A program made the translations under genes and the position numbers. DNA of 36,595 bases, taken from positions 1 through 36,595 of the forward strand of contig JABDAN010000025.1 of NCBI GenBank assembly GCA_013289175.1, in the 5' to 3' direction. Below the pieces are notes generated by a model that was not told the origin of the DNA, ran no database searches, and saw nothing but the letters and a program-made list of their open reading frames with translations. The stretch is from Bacteroidota bacterium (lineage in GTDB: Bacteria; Bacteroidota; Bacteroidia; Chitinophagales; Chitinophagaceae). Below are positions 16,072 through 25,352 of the stretch, piece after piece. Position 1 is the stretch's first letter. Every line of letters starts with the position of its first letter.

Positions 16072-17088
16072 CTATTTAAAATAGTCGATTTTCGTAACAA
16101 CCGGATACACTTTTATATCGTCTGCGAACAGGGTTGTTTGAACCAACCGGTTCGACGCGTCGAATTGATTGGTTGACTGAAAATTTACGAAATAAGGGTT
16201 ACCAAATTCATCAAGGTGGTGGACGATGGTCTGTGTGGCGGGATAGATGGTTACCTGATCCAAGTAATTGTAGGGATCTGAAAATTGATCACCAAGCCCA
16301 AGGGGAAGTCCCGCAATTCCATGGTATAAAATCTCGACAAAATTATAAAACTGATTACCCCTTGTGTCTTTTGTATAAGTATAAAGATCGTAGGATGTGG
16401 TATCATAGGAGCCATCGATATGGGTTTCTGTTTGTTTGACTATGCTGCCATTCCCGTCATAAACCAGGGAATCTATATAACCGGCTCCCGGTGCGTAGAG
16501 GAGCGAAAGACTGCTGAAATAATTCACCTTACCGTTCGCGTTGAACCGGATAACATTAGCCGAGGAGTCACCACCCGCCACTGCCCGGTGCCAGTCAAGC
16601 GCATAAGCTCGGCCTGGCAAGGTGGTTTTATTCAGTAAAATGTTTTCTACGCGATCCTTATAGGTAATCATTTCCGACTTTATAACGTGCTGGGCGTCAT
16701 AGGCGTATGCAACAGTGCTGATATCATCAGGGTCAGTGTAATAGATTGCGCTGAGGCTCAGGCTGGTAAGCATCCCACTGTTATCATGGCCTAGGATAGC
16801 TAAATAATCGGGATCCGAAATGGACAAAGGCTGGTGAAGGAAAATAATTACTCTCCTGGTAGCCGTGTCATATAAATAATAATACGATAAAGAATCGGTC
16901 AGATTCTGCATCGTGGTATCGTACATAGCAAAGGAAATTCTTTTTATTAGTAATGTAGAGTCCCGAAATCCTTCAATGGTCGTGGAATCCACAGGTGAAT
17001 TATTTTTTGTCAAGTCCGATTTGGTACAGGAGATCATACAGGCCGGACCGATAAACAGGGCCAGGAAAATCAATCGGATATATTTCAT
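16072..17088 (-). CDS. Predicted lipoprotein, DUF4595/YD-repeat-like, function unknown
   Basis: A 338-residue protein with a lipoprotein signal (MKYIRLIFLALFIGPACMIS before Cys21, then TKSDLTKN). The mature part is rich in Tyr, Asp, Ser and Thr, with repeated beta pairs such as VAYAYDAQHVIKSEMITYKD, NVIRFNANGKVNYFSSL, IDSLVYDGNGSIVKQTETHI and YLDQVTIYPATQTIVHHLDE. This pattern (a question-like strand pair around N/DGNG turns) resembles lipoproteins with YD-like beta repeats common in Chitinophagaceae (DUF4595 type). It is surface or periplasmic. No catalytic motif is seen. Its neighbours give no functional clue. Confidence 0.75.
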   Translation of the reverse strand: MKYIRLIFLALFIGPACMISCTKSDLTKNNSPVDSTTIEGFRDSTLLIKRISFAMYDTTMQNLTDSLSYYYLYDTATRRVIIFLHQPLSISDPDYLAILGHDNSGMLTSLSLSAIYYTDPDDISTVAYAYDAQHVIKSEMITYKDRVENILLNKTTLPGRAYALDWHRAVAGGDSSANVIRFNANGKVNYFSSLSLLYAPGAGYIDSLVYDGNGSIVKQTETHIDGSYDTTSYDLYTYTKDTRGNQFYNFVEILYHGIAGLPLGLGDQFSDPYNYLDQVTIYPATQTIVHHLDEFGNPYFVNFQSTNQFDASNRLVQTTLFADDIKVYPVVTKIDYFK

Positions 17089-17262
17089 GATGCTGGGTTT
17101 TTTAAAGGTTCAGGTGCTGTTCCTTTAACGGAAATACAACCATTATATTGAACCCCTTACGCCCTTTCGGGCATCCAGGCGTAAAACGATGAGGATCAGG
17201 GAATCTTTCGTAGACTGGTGGGAAAATAAGAAAGGCTTCCTCATCATATTTAACTGGATAAT

Positions 17263-17361
17263 GAGAGGAAAAAATTACCAGAATGAAAGGAAATGCGGTT
17301 TTTAATGGATTTTCCTCTCAAAAGTGGATCATTATCCTCTCATTTTGAAAGGAAAACGCGG
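17263..17361. repeat. Imperfect inverted and direct repeats in a 530-base gene-free region
   Basis: GAGAGGAAAA (17263-17272) is the exact reverse complement of TTTTCCTCTC (17310-17319). GAAAGGAAATGCGG (17285-17298) is nearly repeated as GAAAGGAAAACGCGG (17347-17361), and CCTCTCATT appears again near 17336. No credible gene is present in 17089-17618. The repeats may be a regulatory region or a decayed insertion. Confidence 0.35.
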
Positions 17362-17618
17362 AACAGTAACAGGAAGAGCAACAAGAAGAATTCGTTTTCT
17401 TGCCATATGGAGTCTTGAATCAATAATGGTTAACTCAAGTCTTAATAACTTCCAGTTTTGCATTTCTCCTTGCAAAAAATTTAGTTGGCGTTACCGGGAG
17501 CATGGCGACTCATTGCGAAGCAAAACCGACTTTAAAATAATGTGAATTCGAGGGGAGCAAAATCAAAATTAAAGCATAACCCAGATGGCTTCGTGCAGCT
17601 TTCTGGGAAATAGTCAAA

Positions 17619-19877
17619 TCAGAAAGGATAGCCTATCGCAAAATTCAAAATCCTATTTCTACCGTCAAAATACCATTTAGAGCCCGATGGCCTCCACGGC
17701 TCACAAACAGGAACTGCCAGATCAAAACGAATCACCAGGATACTGAAATCAAGTCTAAGGCCTGTGCCTATCCCGACGGCTATCTGTTGATAAAACTGAG
17801 GAGTAAATTGAGACCCCGGTCTTGAAGTATCTGCCAACCGGGTCCATATATTCCCCGCATCGACGAAAAATGCCCAGTTAATTACGGAAACGACCTTGAA
17901 ACGCAATTCGGTATTGATCTCCATTTTTATATCTCCGGGTTGATCGGCGATGTAGGCGGTATCCCTATTGCCCGCATAGTAGGTACCCGGCCCCAGCGTG
18001 TTGGATTGAAAGGCCCGGATATCATTGGGTCCCCCGGCAAAAAACTCTTTGATAAAGGGCATCGTAGTGCTGTTACCGTAAGCATACCCCATGCCCCCAG
18101 TAATTCGGTTTGCCAGTACTGTAGTCGGGCCTAGATTCAGATAATAACGGAAATCCAGTTCACCCCGGATATATTGCGAAAAGGGGGTATTAAAAATTTC
18201 CTTCACATTTCCCGTATTGTAGTTGGCTCCGGTGGCAATGCCGATTATATTGGCCGATAGGTCAAGGTTGGCATTAAAATAAAAATTATGATTCCTTTTG
18301 ACCGGACTCAATTGTGTATTGTAAGTGTAATTAAAATTGGGTCCGATGATAAACTGCCGCTGAATACTCCTGGCCAGCGTCAGGTTTGTGTCCAGCTGCA
18401 GCTGGAACTGGGGAGTAATATTTGTCGGATTCACATAGTTGATGGTAATCAGATTAAGCTGGTTTTCGTTTTCTTCGGATCGTTTCCACACATAACCATA
18501 ACTGGTTTTGAAAGAATTCAGTGTATACTGATTTGTACTGTTATAAAATTGATAGCCCAGGTTTATCCTGGTTTTGGGCATAAACGCCCGATCGTTATGA
18601 ATGGTGAGGGGAGAAATGATTCTCGGAAAGTATAAATTCAAATCCACCCCGAACTTAAAAATGTTGGTAAATTGTCCACCTCCAAGATTTTGGGTTTCCA
18701 ATCCACCATAAATACTTGCCACGAATAATTCGGCTCCCCTGAATGTATTTTTGTTCCGCAGACTGAGGGTAAGCGCTCCCCCATAAGAATTATCTGATTC
18801 CGTAAGACCCGTAACCTGAAATACCAGGGACCTTTTTTGAGCGCGGGTCAGGTAATAATAGGTATTCAGTTTATAGTTGACGGAATCTACTTCTTTAAAA
18901 TTCAATTTTACAAACTTGAATACTCCCAGGTTAATCAGCCGGCTGAGGCTGAGATTCTGATCTTTGATATTATAGGTGCTTCCAGGTTTATACGCCAAGG
19001 TGTTACTGAATAAACTGGGCTTGAATAACTGGCCCGGGTCGTAGATGGTATAACCTTGCCATATCGTAGGCTGAACGGTCGAAGCGGTATCGGTATTGAT
19101 GGCAAAATTCGCAAAGATCACCACATCGTTGATAGTATATACTGCTTTGGCCGATTCCGGTGTTGACTTTAAAACAATCATCCGCATATCTGCCTGGTGA
19201 TCGCCTACCGTTGAATCTACGAGAACCAGGAGATAATCCGGACTGAAATTATAGTATCCATTCTCTTTTAACCTGGAATCGATTCTTACCCGTTCATTCT
19301 TGATCAGATCCAGGCTGTAGGGTATACCGGTTTTGAGCAGGGTCTGCTTTTTGTATTTTTGAATTTCCCTGCTGAGCGCACTGGAGTCATCCGGAAATGT
19401 CACATTCCTTATTTTATATTGATACCCAGTTTGAACCGTATATATATCTTGTATTTTTAATTTTGCGATGACCGTATCCAATTTGACCGAGTCTTGGAAA
19501 TAGCCAATATTCTCTAACCGGTTTTGGAGAATGGTCCGGTTTTTTTCAAATGCACTCATCGAACCCAACACAGGAGGTTCTCCCACTTTGTTCTTTAACC
19601 AGTAACTAAGACCTTTTCTCTTCGGTTCGCCTGCCCAGTTATAGATTAATAATTTAAACGGAATCCCCAGAAATTTTCCATTGGGCTTTGGACGAAGCAG
19701 GCTTTCCAGCTGAGTTTTTATTTCTGCCGTTTTTCTCCTTGAAATTTTTTCAGGGGTATTGATATGGAAAACCGGTCCTTTGTATAAATATTGTCCTTCC
19801 TTTAGACTTTTGGTTTCACTGCAAGCCACCAGGAAAAGGGCCGCGCAACAAAAATATATCCCTCTCCCTGGTTTCAT
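17619..19877 (-). CDS. tamL: TamL: lipid-anchored Omp85/TamA-like outer-membrane assembly protein
   Basis: A 752-residue outer-membrane protein. The lipoprotein signal MKPGRGIYFCCAALFLVA ends at Cys19, a feature of the Bacteroidota TamL branch. POTRA-like repeats fill about 20-330 (for example YQYKIRNVTFPDDSSALSRE, RIDSRLKENGYYNFSPDYLL, YTINDVVIFANF). The C-terminal half is a 16-strand-type barrel with GGQFTNIFKFGVDLNLYFPR, the Omp85 segment FFAGGPNDIRAFQSNTLGPG, FFVDAGNIW and a final strand NFAIGYPF ending in Phe, the usual sorting signal. With TamB it inserts or transports outer-membrane components. It starts in a TAATG overlap with the tamB stop, so translation is coupled. RAF in NDIRAFQ replaces the canonical VRGY lid motif (a GxDxRGF variant). 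Confidence 0.9.
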   Translation of the reverse strand: MKPGRGIYFCCAALFLVACSETKSLKEGQYLYKGPVFHINTPEKISRRKTAEIKTQLESLLRPKPNGKFLGIPFKLLIYNWAGEPKRKGLSYWLKNKVGEPPVLGSMSAFEKNRTILQNRLENIGYFQDSVKLDTVIAKLKIQDIYTVQTGYQYKIRNVTFPDDSSALSREIQKYKKQTLLKTGIPYSLDLIKNERVRIDSRLKENGYYNFSPDYLLVLVDSTVGDHQADMRMIVLKSTPESAKAVYTINDVVIFANFAINTDTASTVQPTIWQGYTIYDPGQLFKPSLFSNTLAYKPGSTYNIKDQNLSLSRLINLGVFKFVKLNFKEVDSVNYKLNTYYYLTRAQKRSLVFQVTGLTESDNSYGGALTLSLRNKNTFRGAELFVASIYGGLETQNLGGGQFTNIFKFGVDLNLYFPRIISPLTIHNDRAFMPKTRINLGYQFYNSTNQYTLNSFKTSYGYVWKRSEENENQLNLITINYVNPTNITPQFQLQLDTNLTLARSIQRQFIIGPNFNYTYNTQLSPVKRNHNFYFNANLDLSANIIGIATGANYNTGNVKEIFNTPFSQYIRGELDFRYYLNLGPTTVLANRITGGMGYAYGNSTTMPFIKEFFAGGPNDIRAFQSNTLGPGTYYAGNRDTAYIADQPGDIKMEINTELRFKVVSVINWAFFVDAGNIWTRLADTSRPGSQFTPQFYQQIAVGIGTGLRLDFSILVIRFDLAVPVCEPWRPSGSKWYFDGRNRILNFAIGYPF

Positions 19878-22800
19878 TATGGTTGATTGGGGTTTGGTTC
19901 TGCCTTTTGTCCGTTACTGCTTTTTTCCTTTGAGGAATTATTTTTCTGAAACAACTCATTGAATGTATCAAAGTCCAGTGTAACAATAAAACTCACGCCT
20001 GTTTGCACTACCTGCCCCTGAACGACCGTGTTATATTGATTAATACTATATACTTTTATAATATACTTGCCGTCGGGCGTGAGTGTATAATCAATATTTA
20101 CGTTTCCTGCAATATTCGATGCGTTGGGTCCCAGGCTGGCTCCTGATAATTGGAAATCGCTTCCCACACTCACTTTTATACGGTTACTAAACAAGTTCTT
20201 GGATACCCCTACCTGGAGTGCAGTCTGATTGACAGCCTGACCGGAAGTATTGTAACTCTGATCTGAATTTACATTCAGGCTCAGATCAACCCGCTTACCG
20301 AAACCACCGGCTAGTTGATTCAGTTGAGAGGTGAGTATATTACTGGCGCTTTGACTCGCCACCAAGCCGGCTCCTGTGTTACCGCCGCTGGTGCTTTCAA
20401 ATGGATTTTCTGAAATGAAGGTATTGAACAGCAATAAGGCAAAAACCTGCTTGTTCACTTCCGACGCATTGGTGTTCACTTCCGCTAACTTGCTATCCAC
20501 GTTTTGCCATAAAGCCGCTTCACTGGGAGGTAAAACAATGCTGAATGTTATCTGGGGTTTCAACAACAGCCCCTGCATTTTCAGATTGACCAGGAAGGGA
20601 AGTTTCTGGTTGTACTTGTTTATTTCTTCCTGGCTCATACCGGACAATTGGTTTCCCACCAGGGATATGGGTGCGGTTGTACACAGATAGGTGGCGGTAA
20701 TATCAATGGTGGCGCCCGTCGGGTCGCCAGTCCAGGTAATGGTACTTCCTCTTTGTAAATTGAATTTTCTTTTGAGCAGGTTCAACGACAAGTTGTAGGC
20801 ACCGTCGTCCAGTACATAAGTGCCTGTAAGGGTCATCCTTCCATTTTTGTTCATGCCACCCGAGAGAGAGGCAGTTCCTCTGACCGATAAGGCATCACCG
20901 GTTCTCTCATTGATGATCATGGTGAATTTGGCGCTGCTGTCTGTTTCTATATTGGCAAACACATTCACACCCCTGAATCCTTCGATCCCGTTGAGTGAGT
21001 CTAAATAAGTCTGGATCCTGGCGGTATCAAGGGGATGATCTTTGTCCACAAACAATACGACCCCGCGCCTACTGACCACTTCCGGGTCACTGTTGGGAAG
21101 CACCAGTGTGAAATCGGTTTGTTTATTCACGCGCAAATTGCCCGTTATAACGGGTGTAGCGATATTTCCCTTTATTTGAATCCCGAGATTCATATTTAAT
21201 TTTCCATAGTAATTTTGATTGGTCTGTATGGGCGTATTGAGCAGGATGAAATTTTCCGCATTGAATGCGAGATCGAGACGATAATGCTTGTAATCCTTTG
21301 TATAAAGGTGTCCATCCAGCACTGCTTTATGCCCGGCGGAATCTAAGAAGGTGAATTTATTGAAACCAATGCCTTCGTTGTTAAAATGTATGCTGTCGTT
21401 TGACAGCCTCAGCCTCTCGCCTGAAGCCAAAGGAGTCAGAGAAGCGCTGTCGAAGAGGATATTCCCGTTCAAAACAGGCTCATCAAAAGATCCCGTTGCA
21501 TGCAGGTTTCCCCTGAGCCATCCATGGATATTCCTGATCTGACCTGCCGAAAATCGCTTCGCTAGCGAGAGATCCAGTTGGCCGATATTGACCATCATGT
21601 CCATTCTCTTCTCATTCGAGTAATACATTCCGCTAACCTTGGCATCATTGTCTTTTCCTTCAAGAGAAAGATTTGCGGAGAATATATTCGGTTGCTGGTT
21701 GTCGACCAGGACGGAAATGTTTCCAATGGTGTCTTGGTCGTAGGCAAGGTTATTGATCTTCATATTGGACGTAAAGGAGGGATTCGACAATATATTCCTC
21801 AAATCTGTCTGACCATTCAGTTCACCATCCAGTAAAAGTGAATCCTGCCCTGCAAAAGCCGTCAGCGTTTTTATTCTGAAATGATTAAATGAAACATCAA
21901 TGGGCGACTCGGGGGAAGAGGAACCGGTATGGATCAGCAGGGACTGATTTTCATGATCCATCTGCAGATGGTTGACAAACAGCCTGGAAGAATCGTACTG
22001 AATGTAATTGTCTGCCGAAACATTCCAGAGATCATAGTTTAGGAGTAGCCTGTCTGGCAACAGAGAAAGCTTCCATCCATGGGGGATAGCCGAGACCAAT
22101 GTGTTCAGATGATACCGCTCCGTGTTTTTTGCGTCATCGACAAAAATGGTATTATGCAATTTGCTATCTGCCAGCTGACCAAAAATGCCCGACCTGTACA
22201 GGTCCAGGCCGGCCCAATTGGCTGAACCCAATTTTACATCATATTTCAGTACACTGTCCTTCGTTGCGACAGTCGCCGACAATTGATGGATAAATTGGCT
22301 TTCAAAATGAATGGAAGGCGCAAGCAAAGAGAGGCGAATATCATTTTCAGCCGTGCTTAAGCCCATTTTTAATTGAATGGTATCTGAACCACTTATCGTA
22401 GAATCATATGCCAACACGACAGGCGAGGGTTTGAGTAAGAGATTCATTTGCCAGTTTTGCGGGCTGATCCTTTTGGCGATAAATCCGGGGATTTTGTAAT
22501 AGTGATTGATCGTCTGTAGCAGGGCCTGATTTATTTCAGTGATCTTATATCTTCCGGACCAATTCAGATCAGCCATTTCCGCGTGAAAAAGGAGGGATCG
22601 CACAGAATCGTTTTCTGTTGCCACCAGGTAAATAGAGTCTGTTGACAAATGCCGGTTCCTGTACATCACGTCAAGTGTTGTGAGATCCATTCTTCCTCGC
22701 GTAAAATCAGGATCCGTATCGGCCAGGTTTGTATTCAGCCGAAAGGACAAAGCCAGGTTATCCTTCATCAGATGCAGGGCTTGGAGATTGATGGTATCCA

Positions 22801-24916
22801 CTTTCAGGTCCAGCAAGAGAGAGGGAAACTTCTCTACCCATTTCCCCTTCGCGTCCAATTGCCATTTTAGATTTTGATCATTAAAAGTGGAGTTGACTTG
22901 GTACAATCCATGTTGCATAGAAACATCCAGCAAAAGATTCCTGTAATGATAGCCATTCACCGTGGCAGCATCAATTTGAAAATGGGAGACCGTTTGCATG
23001 GTCTTCAAATCAAATCCATTTCCCTTGGCCAAGGCATGCACAACCACTTTACCCAACAGGCTGTCCAGATACAATAACTTCCCAATATCAAATTCTGAAA
23101 GATCCGCGTTGAGATCATATTTTTTATGGGAGATATCCAACTCACCTTTTATCCCGACTTTTCCAAAACTGGAGTTAAAAGCCATATCCACATTGAACAG
23201 GTTCGTGCTGCCATCAAATTGGCCATGGGCTGAAAGGGAATCCGGCATGCGAATACTGTTCGGAAGTGTGTTTTCGGGCAGGAAGCTGCTAAGATCATTC
23301 TTTGAAGTGGACAAGTTTTTAATCTGAAAGTGACAGATGGCTTTTTTTAAATCGGGCAATCCCAATATCCGGCCCGATATTTCCAGTTGGGTATACTCCA
23401 GTCCTGCGACCTCAAGATGGGGAATATAGAGGTTGTTCAGTTTTCCAGTGAGCCGACCATTGATCCTTATGCGTGCATTTTGTTCCTTTTCAAACCTAGA
23501 TCTTAACCCCGGAGCCAGGAGAAGTATATCCTTGACCCCGATCAAAGAATGGTCAAATAGGAGATCAGCCGTTACATCGCCCGGTTTTTTAGACAAACTG
23601 GCAATAGAGGCATAACTAATTTTTGAGTTGTTTCTAAGATTGGTGTTGTTGGTCAGTAGTATTAAATTACTTACACTGGCCTGTTGATTACTGTAAAAAA
23701 ATCCGGTGGAAAGCTTTTTAAGTTCAAAGCCACTTCGTTCGGAAAAAGAGAGCGTTTTGATATCGCCCTTATAAGTTGCTGAAGAAAGGCTAAGCTCACT
23801 GACAGAAGTATTCAAATGGCTGACCTGCAAATGAGCATAGTCCACGCCACCAGATATCGCCTTCTTCCCGTTATCATCCAAGCTAAATGCATCGTTCACC
23901 AAATTTAAACTGCCGAGATGTACAACCCATGTTTTATCGGTCCCGGATTTTTCAGTCTCTTCAACTTTCTGTTTCTGCGAATCTGATTTTCCAAACACGA
24001 GCTGAATTTTTGACTGATTCAGGTCCATAGACTTCAGGTCAAATTGCATTTTGTTCAGGTCAATGGAATCTGTTACGATCGAAATCCCGCCGATGTCGAG
24101 GTTGGCTTTTGTGTCAGCTAGTTCGTCAGAATACGACATGAATATGGAATCGAGCCCGATTTTCCCCAATTGAAGACGGAGAGGCCTGGAGTCCTTCGCT
24201 TGGGAGTTTTGCTCATTTTCTTTTTTGGGCGTGATGGGTGTCGGCTTGTAATGTCTCACAAAACCGTTCAATCCATTCACCGAAAATCCGGGTACTGCAA
24301 AAATGCGCTCATCGGGATCAAAGGTCTTGATCGTTGTCTGGAGATCTGAAAGAAACAGGGTCGTTTCGTTTCCGCTGGCATCATCCTGATAATGCATATG
24401 AATATTCGACAGGTGAATCTCTCCCAATTCAAAAACCCATTGGGTTTTTACTTCCGAGACTTTTTTCTGAGGGGTATCGCCCGAAGCAAATGCTCGGGCA
24501 ATAAATGCATAGTTAAAGTCGGAATCAGGCTGCAGCCTTTCCATGTTGACGCTCCAATGATCCAGCCTGATATCATTCACCACCACTTTGTGGTGGAACA
24601 GTCCCCAAAGGTTTACATCCAGGTTCAGATTTCTGGCAGAAAGCAACGTATCCCGATGTTGGTCCTCCAAGTAAATATTTTTCAGGACAATCGTTTTGGG
24701 AAAGTCAATCGACAGATCGCCGATGATGACTTTTGTATGCAGTTTTAATTCTAGATAAGCCTGGATTCTCTTTCTTCCTAAATTTTGCACAAATGAAGTC
24801 TGCAAAAGAAATAGCATAACAACAACGAGGACCAGGAAAATCAGGATAATCCTGAGCATGATTCCGGAGAAACGTCGAACCATTCGTTTGTACCTGGAAG
24901 ACGGGCTTTTGACCAT
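19877..24916 (-). CDS. tamB: TamB-like translocation/assembly module protein (DUF490)
   Basis: A 1679-residue envelope-spanning protein. An N-terminal membrane helix (GIMLRIILIFLVLVVVMLFL, about 19-38) is followed by AsmA-like sequence (KVIIGDLSIDFPKTIVLKNI, LEDQHRDTLLSARNLNLDVN). A very long beta-helix-like region of short alternating strands comes next (for example IKNLSTSKNDLSSFL, NGHYL-type repeats). The C-terminal DUF490 region has GTASLSGGMNKNGRMTLTGT, YVLDDGAYNLSLNLLKRKFN, LQRGSTITWTGDPTGATIDI, ending in NVNIDYTLTPDGKYIIKVYS. TamB-like proteins form a periplasmic groove that carries lipid or outer-membrane proteins toward an Omp85 partner, here the overlapping tamL. It is longer than E. 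coli TamB (about 1,260 residues) but normal for Bacteroidota. A short C-terminal tail is Lys/Asn/Pro rich. Confidence 0.93.
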   Translation of the reverse strand: MVKSPSSRYKRMVRRFSGIMLRIILIFLVLVVVMLFLLQTSFVQNLGRKRIQAYLELKLHTKVIIGDLSIDFPKTIVLKNIYLEDQHRDTLLSARNLNLDVNLWGLFHHKVVVNDIRLDHWSVNMERLQPDSDFNYAFIARAFASGDTPQKKVSEVKTQWVFELGEIHLSNIHMHYQDDASGNETTLFLSDLQTTIKTFDPDERIFAVPGFSVNGLNGFVRHYKPTPITPKKENEQNSQAKDSRPLRLQLGKIGLDSIFMSYSDELADTKANLDIGGISIVTDSIDLNKMQFDLKSMDLNQSKIQLVFGKSDSQKQKVEETEKSGTDKTWVVHLGSLNLVNDAFSLDDNGKKAISGGVDYAHLQVSHLNTSVSELSLSSATYKGDIKTLSFSERSGFELKKLSTGFFYSNQQASVSNLILLTNNTNLRNNSKISYASIASLSKKPGDVTADLLFDHSLIGVKDILLLAPGLRSRFEKEQNARIRINGRLTGKLNNLYIPHLEVAGLEYTQLEISGRILGLPDLKKAICHFQIKNLSTSKNDLSSFLPENTLPNSIRMPDSLSAHGQFDGSTNLFNVDMAFNSSFGKVGIKGELDISHKKYDLNADLSEFDIGKLLYLDSLLGKVVVHALAKGNGFDLKTMQTVSHFQIDAATVNGYHYRNLLLDVSMQHGLYQVNSTFNDQNLKWQLDAKGKWVEKFPSLLLDLKVDTINLQALHLMKDNLALSFRLNTNLADTDPDFTRGRMDLTTLDVMYRNRHLSTDSIYLVATENDSVRSLLFHAEMADLNWSGRYKITEINQALLQTINHYYKIPGFIAKRISPQNWQMNLLLKPSPVVLAYDSTISGSDTIQLKMGLSTAENDIRLSLLAPSIHFESQFIHQLSATVATKDSVLKYDVKLGSANWAGLDLYRSGIFGQLADSKLHNTIFVDDAKNTERYHLNTLVSAIPHGWKLSLLPDRLLLNYDLWNVSADNYIQYDSSRLFVNHLQMDHENQSLLIHTGSSSPESPIDVSFNHFRIKTLTAFAGQDSLLLDGELNGQTDLRNILSNPSFTSNMKINNLAYDQDTIGNISVLVDNQQPNIFSANLSLEGKDNDAKVSGMYYSNEKRMDMMVNIGQLDLSLAKRFSAGQIRNIHGWLRGNLHATGSFDEPVLNGNILFDSASLTPLASGERLRLSNDSIHFNNEGIGFNKFTFLDSAGHKAVLDGHLYTKDYKHYRLDLAFNAENFILLNTPIQTNQNYYGKLNMNLGIQIKGNIATPVITGNLRVNKQTDFTLVLPNSDPEVVSRRGVVLFVDKDHPLDTARIQTYLDSLNGIEGFRGVNVFANIETDSSAKFTMIINERTGDALSVRGTASLSGGMNKNGRMTLTGTYVLDDGAYNLSLNLLKRKFNLQRGSTITWTGDPTGATIDITATYLCTTAPISLVGNQLSGMSQEEINKYNQKLPFLVNLKMQGLLLKPQITFSIVLPPSEAALWQNVDSKLAEVNTNASEVNKQVFALLLFNTFISENPFESTSGGNTGAGLVASQSASNILTSQLNQLAGGFGKRVDLSLNVNSDQSYNTSGQAVNQTALQVGVSKNLFSNRIKVSVGSDFQLSGASLGPNASNIAGNVNIDYTLTPDGKYIIKVYSINQYNTVVQGQVVQTGVSFIVTLDFDTFNELFQKNNSSKEKSSNGQKAEPNPNQP

Positions 24917-24931
24917 ATTTCGAATACATTA

Positions 24932-25318
24932 CTACTCATGAGCGAAGAGCAGGTCAATAAATGGATCGTTTGGTCCTGCATTGTTCATGTAAGTACCCCC
25001 TTTCTCAGACAGCGTCTTTTTGATTTCTCCACCTCTTGTCTTTGGCCCAAACATCGAATACTGCCGAATGGGACTCTCCGGGCTGTTTTTTACACTACAA
25101 TCACCTGGTTTAGTGCCAGATCGACTAGCGAACCTGGGCCTGAAGACATTATATTGGTTTCTCCAGGATACTATTGTCTCTGTAGCATCATCCTTGATAA
25201 GGACCGGTTCACATTGAAATACCATTTCTAAAGCCGCCATCTAATAGTTCATGAATAGATTATCGGTTGGTTTTCCTAGACTTGAATTATCTAAAATTAC
25301 TTTATTTTCATCTGGCAT
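24932..25318 (-). pseudogene. Small ORF with an in-frame TAG, unknown family
   Basis: On the minus strand an ATG at 25318 starts MPDENKVILDNSSLGKPTDN, ending LFMNY, then TAG (25241-25243). The same frame continues directly with ATG at 25240 for 102 residues (MAALEMVFQCEPVLIKDDAT, ... FGPKTRGGEIKKTLSEKGGT, ... PFIDLLFAHE) to TAG at 24932. The translation looks coding on both sides of the first stop. It may be a pseudogene, two adjacent short genes, or a readthrough pair. The downstream part has no good ribosome binding site of its own. I do not recognise the family. It lies between the cyclase and tamB genes on the same strand. Confidence 0.45.
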
Positions 25319-25352
25319 TTTCAATATTTCTTAACGATTGGGAATGGCATTC

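Noticed and set aside
20376..24748. Many plus-strand ORFs inside tamB.
   Set aside because: They lie antisense to a continuous 1679-codon frame with the DUF490 signature, and none has a recognisable domain.
24938..25231. 97-codon plus-strand ORF between tamB and the cyclase gene.
   Set aside because: The minus-strand reading of the same stretch looks more protein-like and has neighbours in the same direction; the plus reading is Cys/Trp/Ser rich without pattern.
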